64,000 nt of DNA from Roseococcus microcysteis (GTDB lineage: Bacteria > Pseudomonadota > Alphaproteobacteria > Acetobacterales > Acetobacteraceae), in contig NZ_CP061718.1 of the NCBI RefSeq assembly GCF_014764365.1, positions 1,860,001-1,924,000 on the forward strand. The letters run 5' to 3'. Made by a program: the position numbers and the translations under genes. Every line of letters starts with the position of its first letter. The first letter of the stretch is position 1. The notes beneath the pieces are model-generated. The model had not been told where the DNA came from. It searched no databases and saw nothing but the letters and a program-made list of their open reading frames with translations. Of this stretch, positions 24,235 to 33,171 are shown piece after piece.

Positions 24235-24809
24235 CAGGGGTAGAGGGCCTCTTCCCGCCAGGCCCCGCCCTCGGCCAGGAAGACGCGGCGCTCGTGCAGG
24301 CGGAAGGGCATGTCGCGCCAGAACTCGATGCGCGCGGGCAGGATGCGGAAGCCGGACCAGAAGGCGGGGCGTGGGATCTCGCCCAGGCCGAATTTCAGCG
24401 TGTATTCGGCGACGGCCTTCTCCAGCGCCCAGCGCCCCTCCAGCGGCCGCGACTGGCGCGACGCCCAGGCCCCGATGCGCGAGGACCGGTGACGGGAGGC
24501 GTAGTAGGCATCGGCCTCGGCATCGGTCACGGGCTCCACGCTGCCCTCCACGCGCACGCTGCGCTGAAGGGTCTTCCAGTGGAAGCACAGCGCGGCATGG
24601 GGGTTGGCCGCCAGCTCGCCGCCCTTGCGGGATTCGAGGTTGGTGTAGAACACGAAGCCCCGCGCATCCTGCCCCTTCAGCAGCACCATCCGCGCCGAGG
24701 GCCTGCCATCAGGGGTTGCGGTGGCGAGGCACATGGCATTCGGGTCATTGGGCTCGGTCTTGGTCGCCTCCGCAAGCCATTCCGCGAAAAGCGCATAGGG
24801 GTCGGTCAT
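24234..24809 (-). CDS. pdxH: Pyridoxine/pyridoxamine 5'-phosphate oxidase
   Basis: PdxH makes pyridoxal 5'-phosphate with FMN. The 191-residue protein shows the family's FMN-binding [36 protein letters not shown] and [19 protein letters not shown], and the C-terminal [15 protein letters not shown] substrate-binding region. The length is slightly short because the N-terminal arm is brief. It is divergent from fabI across 106 bases, which should hold promoters for both. Confidence 0.92.
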   Translation of the reverse strand: MTDPYALFAEWLAEATKTEPNDPNAMCLATATPDGRPSARMVLLKGQDARGFVFYTNLESRKGGELAANPHAALCFHWKTLQRSVRVEGSVEPVTDAEADAYYASRHRSSRIGAWASRQSRPLEGRWALEKAVAEYTLKFGLGEIPRPAFWSGFRILPARIEFWRDMPFRLHERRVFLAEGGAWREEALYP

Positions 24810-24915
24810 GCCTGCTCGCCTGTCCTGGCCCGGGGTGGGGTCCGGGGGGGCCTTGCCCGGTCAAAGGGCATGTGCCACCACCCCCCACGCCCCGCAACCT
24901 CCTGACCGGACGACC

Positions 24916-25755
24916 ATGACGGAAGACGCCAACGCCCCCCTGCCGACCGGAACGCTGATGCAGGGCAAGCGCGGCCTCATCATGGGCGTGGCCAATGACC
25001 GTTCCATCGCCTGGGCCATCGCCCGCGCCGTGGCGGCGCAGGGTGCCGAGCTTGCCTTCACCTATATGGGCGACGCGCTGGAAAGGCGCGTGCGCCCGCT
25101 GGCGGCCAGTGTGGGAAGCGACATCGTCCTGCCCTGCGATGCGGGCGACGACGCGCAGATCGACGCCGCCTTCGGCGAGATCGAGAAGCGCTGGGGCAAG
25201 CTCGACTTCTTCGTCCATGCGGTGGGCTTCGCGGACAAGCAGTATCTGCGCGGCCGTTTCCTCGACACCCCGCGCGAGGCCTTCCTGCAGGCGCTCGACA
25301 TCTCCTGCTATTCCTTCGCGGCCACCGGGCGGCGGGCGGCGGCGCTGATGAGCCAGGGCGGCTCGCTGCTGACGCTGTCCTATCTCGGCGCCGAGAAGTG
25401 GGTGCCGCACTACAATGTGATGGGTGTCGCCAAGGCCGCGCTGGAGGCCAGCGTGCGCTACATGGCGGCCGACCTCGGCGCCGACGGCATCCGGGTGAAC
25501 GCCATCAGCGCGGGCCCGATCAAGACGCTGGCCGCCTCGGGCATCGGCGATTTTCGCTACATCATGAAGTGGAACCAGTACAACGCGCCCATGCAGCGCA
25601 ATGTGGGCCTGGACGAGGTGGGCGGTGCCGGCCTCTATCTGCTGAGCCCCCTCTCCACCGGCGTCACCGGCGAGGTGCACCATGTGGATTGCGGCTATCA
25701 CATCGTGGGCATGAAGCACCCGGACGCGCCGGACCTCAGCATCATCAACAGCTGA
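24916..25755 (+). CDS. fabI: Enoyl-ACP reductase FabI
   Basis: This is the NADH-dependent enoyl-ACP reductase of type II fatty acid synthesis. Its 279 residues include GKRGLIMGVANDRSIAWAIA (cofactor site), HAVGFADK, and the divergent SDR active site Y-N-V-M-G-V-A-K (Tyr and Lys six residues apart), plus GPIKTLAASGI. The ATG at 24916 gives the normal N-terminus; an extension to 24808 adds non-homologous proline-rich sequence. The stop lies in a 10-bp palindrome shared with the converging gene. Confidence 0.92.
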   Translation: MTEDANAPLPTGTLMQGKRGLIMGVANDRSIAWAIARAVAAQGAELAFTYMGDALERRVRPLAASVGSDIVLPCDAGDDAQIDAAFGEIEKRWGKLDFFVHAVGFADKQYLRGRFLDTPREAFLQALDISCYSFAATGRRAAALMSQGGSLLTLSYLGAEKWVPHYNVMGVAKAALEASVRYMAADLGADGIRVNAISAGPIKTLAASGIGDFRYIMKWNQYNAPMQRNVGLDEVGGAGLYLLSPLSTGVTGEVHHVDCGYHIVGMKHPDAPDLSIINS

Positions 25756-25759
25756 GGCC

Positions 25760-26152
25760 TCAGGCTTCGGGGCGGGCCGCCCAGCCCCGGGCGAATTCCT
25801 CCTGCGCGGGAGTTTCCACCGCACGCGGGTCGTGCCGCGCGCGCACCCATTCCACGGGGTCACCCTCCACCCCGCATTCGGCGGCGAGACAGGCCAGCAC
25901 CGTGCCCGTGCGCCCCAGCCCGGCCTTGCAGCCCACATAGAACAGCCGGTCCGGCTCCGCCGCCATCGCGGCCTTCAGCGCGTCCAGCGTGGCGCGCAGC
26001 GCCGCCGGGTCGGGCAGGCCGAAATCCACGATGTCCAGCGTCAGGGCCGCCGCATCGCGGTTGGGGGCATGCGGGTCGAGGCAGAGGCCGAAGGCGCCCT
26101 CCGGCAGGGCCGTGAAGGGCCCGGCCGCGAGCCGGACACCCAGCAGCTTCAT
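25760..26152 (-). CDS. Tyrosine/dual-specificity phosphatase-like protein
   Basis: The 130-residue protein has the CX5R signature in YVGCKAGLGRTGTV (near residue 73) with a preceding aspartate-containing strand (LDIVDFGLPD), so it belongs to the PTP superfamily. It overlaps the pssA stop by ATGA and is the last gene of psd-pssA. By context it might act on a lipid phosphate such as phosphatidylglycerophosphate, as mitochondrial PTPMT1 does, but that is inference; a protein phosphatase is equally possible. Confidence 0.7.
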   Translation of the reverse strand: MKLLGVRLAAGPFTALPEGAFGLCLDPHAPNRDAAALTLDIVDFGLPDPAALRATLDALKAAMAAEPDRLFYVGCKAGLGRTGTVLACLAAECGVEGDPVEWVRARHDPRAVETPAQEEFARGWAARPEA

Positions 26153-27005
26153 GCCGATGGCACCTCACCCCGCATCTGCTCCGCCTCCCGCCGCAGCCGG
26201 CGGTAGGAACGTGCGGAGAAGTACAGCATGCCCGCATAGATCAGCCCGCCCAGCGCCAGCGCGGCCCAGGGGTCGGTCACCAGGAAGGCCACATAGGCGC
26301 CCACGCCGAGGAACAAAGGCAGCACGAGCCGCGCGGGAATCTTGAAGTTCTTGAAGGACCAGGATGGCAGCGTGCTGACCATCAGCCCCCCACCACAAAC
26401 AGCATGACGGCCGCCACCATCGGGTGGCGAATGGCCGTCGCCGTCATCGGCCAGCCCCATTCGGCGAAGGCCAGCCAGGCGAAGAGCGGGAACAGCACCA
26501 GCCCCGCCCCCGCCGGCGCGGGCACGCCCGTGAAGAAGTTGTAGGCGTAGGCCGGCTTGGGCACCTCCACCACGCCCGGCTCCGCGATCGAGGCCGCGTT
26601 GAAGCGCGCCAGGCGCAGCGCGCTGCACACGGCAAACAGCACGCAGGGAATGAAGCCCCAGGGCCCCACGCTCTGCATGGTCCAGAGATAGAGCACCAGC
26701 GCCGGCGCCACGCCGAAGCAGAGGAAGTCGCTCAGGCTGTCGAACTCGGCGCCGAAGCGCGAGGTGCCCTTGAGCAGCCGCGCGATGCGCCCGTCCAGCC
26801 CGTCAATGACGGCGGCGACCACGATGAAGGCGGCCGCATGGCCGAAGCGGCCCTCCAGCGCGAAACGGATGGCGACCAGCCCCGCGCAGAGGCCCATCAT
26901 GGTCAGCAGGTTCGGGATCAGCCGGTTGAAGGACGGCCCGCTGAAGCGCGGGCGCTGGCGGGGGGCCAGGCCCCGCAACCGGCCGCGCAGCCCCTCGCGG
27001 ATCAA
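26149..27005 (-). CDS. pssA: Phosphatidylserine synthase PssA, frame broken by one missing G
   Basis: This is a CDP-alcohol phosphotransferase. DGLDGRIARLLKGTSRFGAEFDSLSDF carries the full DGxxAR(x8)Gx3Dx3D catalytic motif, and multiple membrane helices follow. The first frame ends at VVGG at a C6 run on the plus strand (26386-26391). One more base continues as LMVSTLPSWSFKNFKIP to a stop at 26149, giving 285 residues and the usual PssA C-terminus. The start is a TTG overlapping the psd stop (TTGA). A sequencing error is the simplest explanation of the break. Confidence 0.85.
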
Positions 27006-27676
27006 GCGCGCAGGTCGGCGAGGATGGTCTCGCCGCCGATCATGGTCTGGCCCACCAGCACGGTCGGCAGAACGCCCTCGGGCAGGTAGACATCGGTGCG
27101 GCTGCCGAAGCGGATGATGCCGAAGCGCTCACCGGCCGCGATGATGTCACCCTCGCGCGCCGTGCAGACGATGCGCCGCGCCACCAGCCCCGCGATCTGC
27201 ACGCAGCCCACCATGCGGCCATCGGGCAGGTCTATGCGCAGCGCGTTGCGCTCATTGTTCTCGCTGGCCTTGTCCAGGCTGGCATCCACGAAGGCGCCGT
27301 GCCGGTAGGCGATGCGCGCGACGCGCCCGGCCACGGGGCTGCGGTTCACATGCACATCCATCACCGACAGGAAGGTGGCCACGCGCCAGACGGGCGTGGT
27401 GCCCATGTCCAGCTCCGGCGGCGGCGCGGCCAGGCTGACCATCACCACCTTGCCATCGGCGGGCGCGAGCACGAGGTCCGGCCGCGGCGGCGGCACGCGC
27501 GTGGGGTCGCGGAAGAAATACAGGCAGAAGCCCGTGAAGAGCGCGCCCAGCCAGAACAGCCAGGAACCGAGGATCAACCCTCCCACCACGGCGACGGCGG
27601 CGCCGCCATAGATGAAGGGGCGCCCCGCCGGATGCGGGGGTGCCAGGACGAGCGAGAGGCTGTTTCGGAGGGACAT
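27002..27676 (-). CDS. psd: Phosphatidylserine decarboxylase
   Basis: The 224-residue short-form enzyme converts phosphatidylserine to phosphatidylethanolamine. An N-terminal membrane hairpin (about residues 22-55) precedes YFFRDPTRVPP, LAPADGKV, FLSVMDVHVNRSPVAG and the self-cleavage site FGSRTDVYLP, where the serine becomes the pyruvoyl group. psd precedes pssA, with overlapping stop and start. Confidence 0.92.
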   Translation of the reverse strand: MSLRNSLSLVLAPPHPAGRPFIYGGAAVAVVGGLILGSWLFWLGALFTGFCLYFFRDPTRVPPPRPDLVLAPADGKVVMVSLAAPPPELDMGTTPVWRVATFLSVMDVHVNRSPVAGRVARIAYRHGAFVDASLDKASENNERNALRIDLPDGRMVGCVQIAGLVARRIVCTAREGDIIAAGERFGIIRFGSRTDVYLPEGVLPTVLVGQTMIGGETILADLRA

Positions 27677-27722
27677 GGCGGCGGTTTATCCTCCCTTAAC
27701 CGGCGTGGGGCAAGCATGGCGC

Positions 27723-28115
27723 ATGATCACACTTGGCCCCTTCGCCGTCGGGCAGGACGGTACGCTCTCCCCGCGCGCGCCAGGGCTTCGCCCCGCGCTG
27801 CGCTTCGCCTGGCGCGGCCGTCGCTGCGAGGCGGAATGGCGGGATGAGAAGCTTCAGCTGCGCGCCCTCGCCGGCCGCATTCCCTCCACCGTGGACAAGG
27901 GGCAGGCCCGCAGCCGCTCCTTCGCCGCCGCCGCCACCCTGCCGCCGGAACTGCCGGAGGGCTGGCGCCTGCGCCTCACGCCCGACCACCAGCTCACCTT
28001 CGAGCTGGACGCCCCGGTCCAGCCCACCGCCGTGGCGCTGGTGGGCACCATCGTGCGCTTCGCCATGGCGCTCGACCCCTATCTGGACCGGCTGGAGGCC
28101 GCCGGAACGCACTGA
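27723..28115 (+). CDS. Hypothetical protein
   Basis: The 130-residue protein (MITLGPFAVGQDGTLSP at its N-terminus, TFELDAPVQPTAVALVGTIVRFAMALDPYLDRL at its end) is unknown to me. It has no membrane helix or signal peptide and may be mostly beta-strand. The ATG at 27723 is preferred; a longer in-frame version from 27612 would run into the divergent psd gene. It is divergent from psd by 46 bases. Confidence 0.6.
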   Translation: MITLGPFAVGQDGTLSPRAPGLRPALRFAWRGRRCEAEWRDEKLQLRALAGRIPSTVDKGQARSRSFAAAATLPPELPEGWRLRLTPDHQLTFELDAPVQPTAVALVGTIVRFAMALDPYLDRLEAAGTH

Positions 28116-28125
28116 GACGCCGCGC

Positions 28126-28869
28126 TCAGCGCAGCAGCCAGGCCAGGGCCACGCCCGGCAGGGAAGCGGCCAGCAGCAGGACGGGCGCCAGCCAGGCGCC
28201 GCGACGGCCAGCGGGGGCGGCGCCCAGCAGCAGCGCGGCCAGCGGCGCCAGCGCGGCCATCCAGTCGGCCGGGGCGCCGCGCATCAGCAGCCCGCCCGCC
28301 AGCACCGCTGCCAGCAGCATGACGAAGGGCAGCAGCGCGGCCTCGGGCAGCGGCTGGCCCAGGAAAAACAGCGGCAGACCCGCCCCCAGCAGCACCAGCG
28401 CCAGCAGCAGCCAGGGCCCGGGCGTGCCCGCCGCCCAGAGCCCCGCCGCCAGCGCCACCGCTGCCACCGTGGCCCGCCACGGGCCCATGGCCGCCCGGTG
28501 CAGCAGCGGCACCAGCAGGCCCAGCAGCACCAGCACGGGGATGACGCGCCGCAGATCGGCCTCGGTCAGCGGCGCGCCGGCCATCCACCATCCCGTCCCC
28601 ACGCCCCCCAGCAGCACCAGCCCGCCCGCGACCCAGCCGCGCACGCCCAGCGCCAGTGGCAGGGCCAGCAACAAGGCACCCAGGGCCAGCAGCGGCAGGC
28701 GCTCCGGCAATTGGCGGGGCGAGGCGCTGAACCCGCCCATCACCCAGGCGAAGCCCAGAAGCGCGCCCAACGGCAGGGCCAGCGCCGCCCAGCGCCCCCG
28801 CCGCAGCATCACGGCCCAGAGCAGCGCGGTGCACAGCGCCAGCAGCGGCGCGCCGGCCGGATGGTCCAT
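28126..28869 (-). CDS. Hypothetical multi-pass membrane protein
   Basis: About 247 residues, rich in Leu, Ala and Gly, forming roughly nine or ten hydrophobic segments with almost no polar domain. No family motif is recognisable. The ATG at 28869 was chosen; a GTG at 28890 would add seven residues. It converges on the preceding hypothetical gene (10 bases between stops) and is divergent from the cytochrome b gene. Confidence 0.6.
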   Translation of the reverse strand: MDHPAGAPLLALCTALLWAVMLRRGRWAALALPLGALLGFAWVMGGFSASPRQLPERLPLLALGALLLALPLALGVRGWVAGGLVLLGGVGTGWWMAGAPLTEADLRRVIPVLVLLGLLVPLLHRAAMGPWRATVAAVALAAGLWAAGTPGPWLLLALVLLGAGLPLFFLGQPLPEAALLPFVMLLAAVLAGGLLMRGAPADWMAALAPLAALLLGAAPAGRRGAWLAPVLLLAASLPGVALAWLLR

Positions 28870-28980
28870 CAGGGGGGAATCGGGGAACACGCGGCCAAAT
28901 TGCCCGAAACCGGCTTGCCTCGGCTATGCCCCGGCGCGATCCATCCTACATCCCCTCTGATCCCAGGCCGAGGCCCGAAG

Positions 28981-29673
28981 ATGAACGACACAGACCCCCG
29001 GCCCCCCGCGCCCGAGACCGAGGTGAAGGTCTGGGATGGCTGGATCCGGCTCTGGCACTGGTCCATCGTCTTCCTCATCCCCTTCTCCTACCTGACCGCG
29101 CGGGCGCACCGCATGGATTGGCACCAGTGGTCGGGCTATGCGCTGCTGACGCTGGTCAGCTTCCGCATCCTGTGGGGGCTGGTGGGGTCCGAGCCCGCGC
29201 GCTTCCGCAGCTTCCTGAGCACCCCGGCCGCGGCACTTCGCCACCTGGGCAAGCTGCGGCGCGAGACGGGGCCGGACCGGGAACTGACCCACAACCCCGC
29301 CGGCGCCTGGATGGTGGCGCTGCTGGTGCCGCTGCTCTTCGTCCAGGCGGTGAGCGGCCTCTTCGTCTACGACCAGATCTTCACCTATGGCCCGCTGGCC
29401 CGGCAGGTCAGCGCCGAGACGCAGGATTGGGCGACCTGGCTGCACATCCGCATCATCAACGTGATCTTGGTCGTGATCCTGCTGCACATCATGGCCATCG
29501 CCTGGTACCGGCTCTTCCCGGGGCATGACCTGGTGCGGGCGATGATGATCGGCACCAAGCCCATGCCGGCCGGCACGCGGCAGCCGCGCATGGCGCCGGT
29601 GGCGCTGGGGGTGGCGCTGTTCGCCCTTTGCGCGGGGGTGGTGCTCTACATCCGCAGCTTCGGCGACTACTAG
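28981..29673 (+). CDS. Di-haem cytochrome b561-type membrane protein
   Basis: The 230-residue protein has four main helices plus a C-terminal one. It carries the histidines expected for haem ligation in cytochrome b561/NiFe-hydrogenase-b type domains (IRLWHWSIVFL, WHQWSGYALL, TWLHIRIIN, ILLHIMAIAW). It would carry electrons between quinone and a periplasmic partner such as a c-type cytochrome, but no partner gene is adjacent. Its TAG stop overlaps the opposite gene's TAG in a shared CTAG. Confidence 0.85.
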   Translation: MNDTDPRPPAPETEVKVWDGWIRLWHWSIVFLIPFSYLTARAHRMDWHQWSGYALLTLVSFRILWGLVGSEPARFRSFLSTPAAALRHLGKLRRETGPDRELTHNPAGAWMVALLVPLLFVQAVSGLFVYDQIFTYGPLARQVSAETQDWATWLHIRIINVILVVILLHIMAIAWYRLFPGHDLVRAMMIGTKPMPAGTRQPRMAPVALGVALFALCAGVVLYIRSFGDY

Positions 29674-30890
29674 TCTCCGGCGGAGCTGATGGCCGGCTCG
29701 AGCCCCTGGCTGCGCGCCTGGGGGTGGCTCGGGTTGCGGAAGCGCAGTTCGCCCTCCGGGGCGCAATCGGGCAGGCCGAACAATTCCTGGCGGGTGGCGC
29801 AGGTGACGGCGACCACGGGCTTGGCCTCGGCCTCGGTGAGGAAGCGGCGCACCACCCCCTCCAGCTCCAGCGTGTCGCGCAGCCCGCGCCATTCGGCGGC
29901 GTCGAGGTCGTCCAGGAACAGGGCCAGCAGGCCGGGATGCCGGCCGGAGAGGCGCGCCGTCGCGGCCTGGGCCAGCCTCCGCTTGGCGGCGGTGGCGATG
30001 TCGTTCTCACGCCCGGCCCGGGCCGCCATCACCATGACGGAACCGCTGGCCGGGTCCGCCGTGACGGCCAGATGCGCTTCCAGCCCGAACAGCTCGCGCA
30101 GCCGTGCCGGCAGGGCGCGGGTGGGGTCGGAGGCGGCCTGGGCACCGGCCAGCACCAGCGGGTCCAGCTTCAGCACGGCATCCGCGCTGGCATCCTGCCG
30201 CTTCTCGGCCGCCAGCATGGCGCAGATGCGGCCGTGCAGCTCGCCGATGCGGTTCTTCTCCGACACATCCTCGGGCAGCGTCATCTTCAGGATGTAGCGG
30301 CCGGGATGGGCGGCCAGCCAGGTCTGCAGCTCGGGGTTCACCCGGTCCACCAGGCTGGCCCAGTGGCCGCGGTGCAGGGGGCGGCCCTCCTCGGCCGAGA
30401 CGGTCTCGCACACCACCTCGGCCACCGCGCCCTCGCGCTGGACCATGAGGTCATAGGGGGTGCCGTGCAGCAGCCCGTCATGCCGCACCTCGAAGCCGCG
30501 CAGGCGCAGCAAAGCGGCGGTGCGGAGCAGATGGAACAGGGGGATCAGATTGCCCTCCCCTTCCAGCCCCATGCCGATGAGCTGTTGCAGGCGGGCGCGC
30601 GGCCCGGGCTCCAGCACGGCGGCGAGTTCGGTCGCCTCGCGCACGAAGGCCAGCACGCGCCGCTCATGCCGCCCGGCGCGGGCCAGCACGGCGGGGTTGT
30701 TCAGCCGGGCCAGGATGAGTTCAAGGGCATGGCGTTGCTGCGCCGCCCGGCCGGAAAGCGAACCAGGCCGCGCCCGGACCCCGATATCCCGCACGCGGGA
30801 GCGCCATTTCTCCGCCCCGGCCAGGGCAAGGAAGGCGCTCAGCGGGGATGCGGCGGAAGGTGCTTCCACCTCGGGGTCGCCAAAGGGCAT
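29670..30890 (-). CDS. Hypothetical protein with possible PD-(D/E)XK-like core
   Basis: I do not recognise this 406-residue soluble protein. A helical N-terminal half is followed, around residues 130-170, by LRLRGFEVRHDGLLHGTPYDLMVQ and then AVAEVVCETVSA. A hydrophobic strand, an Asp, and a second strand with Glu two residues before another Glu resemble a PD-(D/E)XK nuclease core in which Lys is replaced. No DNA-binding domain or partner is evident. The stop overlaps the cytochrome b stop on the other strand. Nuclease fold is a weak inference. Confidence 0.5.
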   Translation of the reverse strand: MPFGDPEVEAPSAASPLSAFLALAGAEKWRSRVRDIGVRARPGSLSGRAAQQRHALELILARLNNPAVLARAGRHERRVLAFVREATELAAVLEPGPRARLQQLIGMGLEGEGNLIPLFHLLRTAALLRLRGFEVRHDGLLHGTPYDLMVQREGAVAEVVCETVSAEEGRPLHRGHWASLVDRVNPELQTWLAAHPGRYILKMTLPEDVSEKNRIGELHGRICAMLAAEKRQDASADAVLKLDPLVLAGAQAASDPTRALPARLRELFGLEAHLAVTADPASGSVMVMAARAGRENDIATAAKRRLAQAATARLSGRHPGLLALFLDDLDAAEWRGLRDTLELEGVVRRFLTEAEAKPVVAVTCATRQELFGLPDCAPEGELRFRNPSHPQARSQGLEPAISSAGD

Positions 30891-30978
30891 CTTGCTCTCA
30901 TTTCGCTATCGCGGCGGAATGATCTCCGCCGCCCGCCTGACCACTTTGGTAAGTTACTACGCCCGAATTTCCGACCAC

Positions 30979-32094
30979 TCAAGTCGGTTTCCGCACGGGC
31001 AGGATGGGGGCCTGGACCGCGTCGGGGCATTGTGCCCGATGGCGCAGCAGGTGATCCACAAGAATGCACGCCACCATCGCCTCGCCCACGGGCACGGCGC
31101 GGATGCCCACGCAGGGGTCATGGCGGCCCTTGGTCCGCAACTCCGTGTTTTCGCCCGCCCGCGTCACCGCCTGGCGCAAGGTCAGGATGGAGCTGGTGGG
31201 CTTCACCGCGAAGCGCGCCACGATGGTCTGTCCGGTGGAAATGCCGCCCAGGATGCCGCCCGCGTGGTTGGCCAGGAATTCCACCTGGCCGTCCTGGCGC
31301 ATCCGCATCTCGTCGGCGTTTTCCTCGCCGGTCAGGGCGGCGGCGGCGAAGCCCTCGCCGATCTCGACCCCCTTCACCGCGTTGATGGACATGAGGCCCG
31401 CGGCGAGGTCCGCATCCAGCTTGCCATAGATGGGCGCCCCCAGGCCGGGGGGCACGCCGTCCGCCTGGATCTCGATGACCGCACCCACCGAACTGCCGGC
31501 CTTGCGGATCTCAGACAACTGCTCCGCCCAGCGCGCGGCGGCGGCGGGGTCGGGGCACCAGAATTCGTTGTTCTGCGTCTCGGCCCAGTCCCAGGCGGCG
31601 GGGTCCACGCGGTCGCGGCCCATCTGCACCATGGCGCCCCGGATCACGACGCCCTCGCCCAGCACGCGGCGGGCGATGGCGCCGGCGGCCACGCGCATCG
31701 CCGTCTCACGCGCCGAGGCCCGGCCGCCGCCGCGATAGTCGCGGATGCCGTATTTCCATTCATAGGCGATGTCGGCATGGCCAGGGCGGAAGCTCTCCGC
31801 GATCTCGCCGTAATCCTTGCTGCGCTGGTCCTGGTTCTCGATCATCAGCGCGATGGGGGTGCCGGTGGTGCGCCCCTCGAACACGCCGGACAGGATGCGG
31901 ACCTGGTCCGGCTCCTGCCGCTGGGTCACGAACTTGCCGGAGCCGGGTCGGCGCTTGTCGAGGAAGGGTTGGATCCAGGCCTCGTCGAGGGGAATGCCCG
32001 GCGGGCAGCCATCCACCACGCCGCCAATGGCGGGGCCGTGGCTCTCGCCCCAGGTGGTGACGCGGAAGAGATGTCCGAAGCTGTTGTGGCTCAT
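30979..32094 (-). CDS. aroC: Chorismate synthase
   Basis: This is the last step of the shikimate pathway: FMNH2-dependent conversion of EPSP to chorismate. The 371-residue protein has all family signatures: [61 protein letters not shown] and [19 protein letters not shown]. It appears to be a single-gene unit, 88 bases ahead of the nuclease-like hypothetical gene. Confidence 0.95.
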   Translation of the reverse strand: MSHNSFGHLFRVTTWGESHGPAIGGVVDGCPPGIPLDEAWIQPFLDKRRPGSGKFVTQRQEPDQVRILSGVFEGRTTGTPIALMIENQDQRSKDYGEIAESFRPGHADIAYEWKYGIRDYRGGGRASARETAMRVAAGAIARRVLGEGVVIRGAMVQMGRDRVDPAAWDWAETQNNEFWCPDPAAAARWAEQLSEIRKAGSSVGAVIEIQADGVPPGLGAPIYGKLDADLAAGLMSINAVKGVEIGEGFAAAALTGEENADEMRMRQDGQVEFLANHAGGILGGISTGQTIVARFAVKPTSSILTLRQAVTRAGENTELRTKGRHDPCVGIRAVPVGEAMVACILVDHLLRHRAQCPDAVQAPILPVRKPT

Positions 32095-32163
32095 GGTGCA
32101 CCGGAGGTAGCCCGAAGCGGCGGCGGCACCAAGCCGCGCCGCCCCGCATGGCGTGCGGGAAGG

Positions 32164-32598
32164 CTACCGCACCCGCACCGTGATCACCTCCGACATCACC
32201 GGCGGGTTGTGCGGGATGTGGTTGTGGTCGCCCAGCAGCAATTGCAGCCGGTGCTCGCCGGGCGGCAGCACCAGCGTCACCTCGGTCTGGCCGCCGCCGA
32301 AATGGCGGTGCTGGTCATCGGCCGGGATGCCGGCGCCCATGTCGAGGGTGGCCGGGTCCACGTTGATCAGCAAATGGTGGTGGCCGGTGTTGCCGTGCTC
32401 GACCCCCGCCGGCGCCACGCCCATGCCGCGCAGGCCGAAGCGGAGGGTGACGGGGTTGGAGAGCGTGGCGCCCGCGGCGGGCTCGATGAAATAGACGGCG
32501 GCGCCGGCGGGCGCGGGCGTTCGCTCCAGCTGGGCCAGGGCGGGCGTGGCGAAGACGAGGGCGGCCGCCAGCGCCAGGGCGGGGACGGGAATGCGCAT
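32164..32598 (-). CDS. DUF4399 exported protein
   Basis: A signal peptide (MRIPVPALALAAALVFATPALAQ) precedes a small domain with GHHHLLINVD, HFGGGQTEVTLVLPPGEHRLQLLLGDHNHIPHNPPV, the DUF4399 pattern. The many histidines suggest metal binding, but no function is established. The ATG at 32598 sits nine bases after a GGGAGG ribosome site; the ATG at 32607 touches that site and is less likely. Confidence 0.8.
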   Translation of the reverse strand: MRIPVPALALAAALVFATPALAQLERTPAPAGAAVYFIEPAAGATLSNPVTLRFGLRGMGVAPAGVEHGNTGHHHLLINVDPATLDMGAGIPADDQHRHFGGGQTEVTLVLPPGEHRLQLLLGDHNHIPHNPPVMSEVITVRVR

Positions 32599-32677
32599 CT
32601 GGAACATCCTCCCGCGGGCATCTGATGCACCCGCAGGTTTCAAATGGGGCGCGCGGTGCCGGGCGGAAGGGCCAAGC

Positions 32678-32779
32678 TCAAGCCAGGACGAGATGCATCA
32701 GCACCTCGCCATGATCGAGGCGAAGCGCGCGGAACGCCTCGGCATCGGCCGCGCGCAGCCGCCGCAGCGCCGCCTTCAT
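32678..32779 (-). pseudogene. Short ORF coupled to MAPEG gene, possible GNAT remnant
   Basis: A 33-codon frame starts with an ATG that overlaps the MAPEG stop (ATGA), the pattern used by real genes here. Its first 21 residues (RRLRAADAEAFRALRL) look like the start of a GNAT acetyltransferase, but the frame stops after HLVLA and no continuation is found in the other frames. It may be a truncated gene or an accidental frame. Confidence 0.3.
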
Positions 32780-33171
32780 CCCAGCAGGCCCCGCACCACC
32801 AGCAGGGCGCCACCCGCGATCAGCACCGTGAAGGTGGCCAGCATCCCCACCTGCCGTAGCCGGAAGCTGCCGGGCTGGTGCATCAGCCCGATGCCATGGG
32901 CGATGCGGCCGACCAGCAACAGCAACCCCAGCGCGTGCAGCATCCAGGCCGCCGTGCCGCCCAGTTCCAGCAGCGCCAGCAGGATGAGGCAGAAGGGCGT
33001 GTATTCGCAGAAATTGGCATGGGCGCGCGTGGCCTGGAGCAGCGCCTTGTCCTCACCCGTGCCGAGCGAGACCTTGGCCCGCCGCCGATGGCCGATCACC
33101 GCGATGGACAGCCACAGCAGCACGAAGGCCAGCAGCCCGGCGTAGAGGGCGGTGATGGGCAGGGTGTTCAT
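32776..33171 (-). CDS. MAPEG family membrane protein
   Basis: The 131-residue protein has four transmembrane helices and the family pattern RAHANFCEYTPFCLILLALLELGG, corresponding to the ANxxE glutathione-binding region of MAPEG proteins. Members are microsomal-type glutathione transferases or uncharacterised bacterial homologues. Its start overlaps the esterase stop by ATGA. Confidence 0.85.
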   Translation of the reverse strand: MNTLPITALYAGLLAFVLLWLSIAVIGHRRRAKVSLGTGEDKALLQATRAHANFCEYTPFCLILLALLELGGTAAWMLHALGLLLLVGRIAHGIGLMHQPGSFRLRQVGMLATFTVLIAGGALLVVRGLLG

